Assembly: GCA_030602105.1 (NCBI GenBank)
Contig: JAUWAK010000051.1
Coordinates: 1 to 7,777, forward strand
Source of the DNA: Candidatus Aerophobota bacterium
GTDB lineage: Bacteria > Aerophobota > Aerophobia > Aerophobales > AE-B3A
Length of the DNA: 7,777 nt
Reading direction: 5' to 3'
The notes under the pieces were generated by a model, which worked only from the letters and a program-made list of their open reading frames with translations, was not told where the DNA came from and searched no databases. The position numbers and the translations under genes are program-made. Positions 7,430-7,777 of the stretch are shown here, piece by piece (within the stretch, counting starts at the first letter, position 1; each line of letters begins with the position of its first letter).

Positions 7430-7777
7430 CTATGGTGAGTCCAGTTTTCCTGCGGAACCCTCTAGCTCGGTTCTTTGCCATTCCAGGTAATCCTGTAGAA
7501 TTATGGCCGCAGCCAGTTTATCTTTTACTTCTTTCCTCTTTGACAAAGTCAATTTTGCTTCCTTCAATATTTCCTCAGCGGCTGCTGTTGAGAAACTCTC
7601 ATCCACTAGAATTATGGGAATGCTAATCTGAGAACGCAGGTAATCTACGAATTTCTCTATCTTTTGAGCTTGAGCTCCTTTTTTTCCCCCGGCTCCCAGG
7701 GGCTCGCCAACTACCAACTTATCAGTTTTGTATCTCTGAATAAACTCCTTGATGCGCTTTATTCCTCTACCTGGATT
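7430..7777 (-). CDS. ruvX: RuvX/YqgF RNase H-fold nuclease, C-terminal 115 residues (5' end outside window)
   Basis: Cytoplasmic RuvC-like protein, annotated as a putative Holliday junction resolvase and linked in several bacteria to pre-16S rRNA 5'-end processing. The frame is open to the right edge; family members are about 135-150 residues, so some 25-40 N-terminal residues are missing, including the first catalytic Asp in the GxDxG strand. Seen in the fragment (numbered from its first complete codon at 7777): VVGEPLGAGGKKGAQAQK (22-39, usually VVGLPL), DESFST (59-64) with the second acidic residue, and DKLAAAIILQDYLE (86-99) with the third. The common Arg after DE is Ser here. It ends with TAG 18 bases before mltG. 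Identity is clear from these motifs; which of the two proposed roles applies cannot be read from sequence. Confidence 0.93.
   Translation of the reverse strand, partial: NPGRGIKRIKEFIQRYKTDKLVVGEPLGAGGKKGAQAQKIEKFVDYLRSQISIPIILVDESFSTAAAEEILKEAKLTLSKRKEVKDKLAAAIILQDYLEWQRTELEGSAGKLDSP

Noticed and set aside
1..7777. Mobile elements, CRISPR arrays, tRNA genes, T-box leaders or defence genes
   Set aside because: The window is filled by six housekeeping genes with no gap above 27 bases, and I found no repeat arrays, transposase motifs or structured leader within it. A leader upstream of ruvX would lie outside.

Overview
The whole window is one tightly packed, co-directional gene block on the minus strand, so the reading order runs from high to low coordinates: ruvX (5' end cut off by the window edge) > mltG > hisS > aspS > priA > alaS (3' end cut off). 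The gaps between genes are 18, 4, 3, 27 and 10 bases. Each start has a plausible Shine-Dalgarno sequence, and most of these lie within or next to the last codons of the gene upstream. I see no promoter, terminator, RNA gene, mobile element, repeat array or CRISPR, and there is no room for a conventional terminator between the genes. The simplest reading is a single housekeeping operon whose promoter lies beyond the right edge and whose end lies beyond the left edge. No gene-free stretch reaches even 30 bases.

The products are three class II aminoacyl-tRNA synthetases (HisRS, AspRS, AlaRS), the RuvX/YqgF RNase H-fold protein, the membrane-anchored MltG endolytic transglycosylase and a PriA-family replication restart protein. 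ruvX, mltG and alaS are often neighbours in bacteria, and hisS-aspS is another common pair. Here the two groups are merged, priA is inserted, and alaS sits at the far end instead of in front of ruvX.

The most interesting gene is priA. It has the PriA architecture (3'-end-binding domain, two RecA-like lobes, eight-cysteine zinc region, C-terminal domain) in one intact frame. However, the P-loop, DEEH box, GSAT motif, motif V and the double-arginine motif VI are all replaced, and the winged-helix segment seems to be missing. It looks like a PriA that has lost ATPase/helicase function while being kept as a DNA-binding or loading protein.

A second point is that AspRS has His in its RRDHGG anticodon-binding loop. 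This is the residue associated with non-discriminating bacterial AspRS, suggesting that the organism may make Asn-tRNA(Asn) by the indirect amidotransferase route.

The organism is a bacterium with bacterial-type synthetases, moderate base composition, a purine-rich coding strand and frequent AGA/AGG arginine codons. AlaRS carries the shorter RTND form of the loop after motif 1, as in Firmicutes and several thermophilic or candidate phyla. I cannot name the phylum with confidence; an uncultured deep-branching lineage is a guess.
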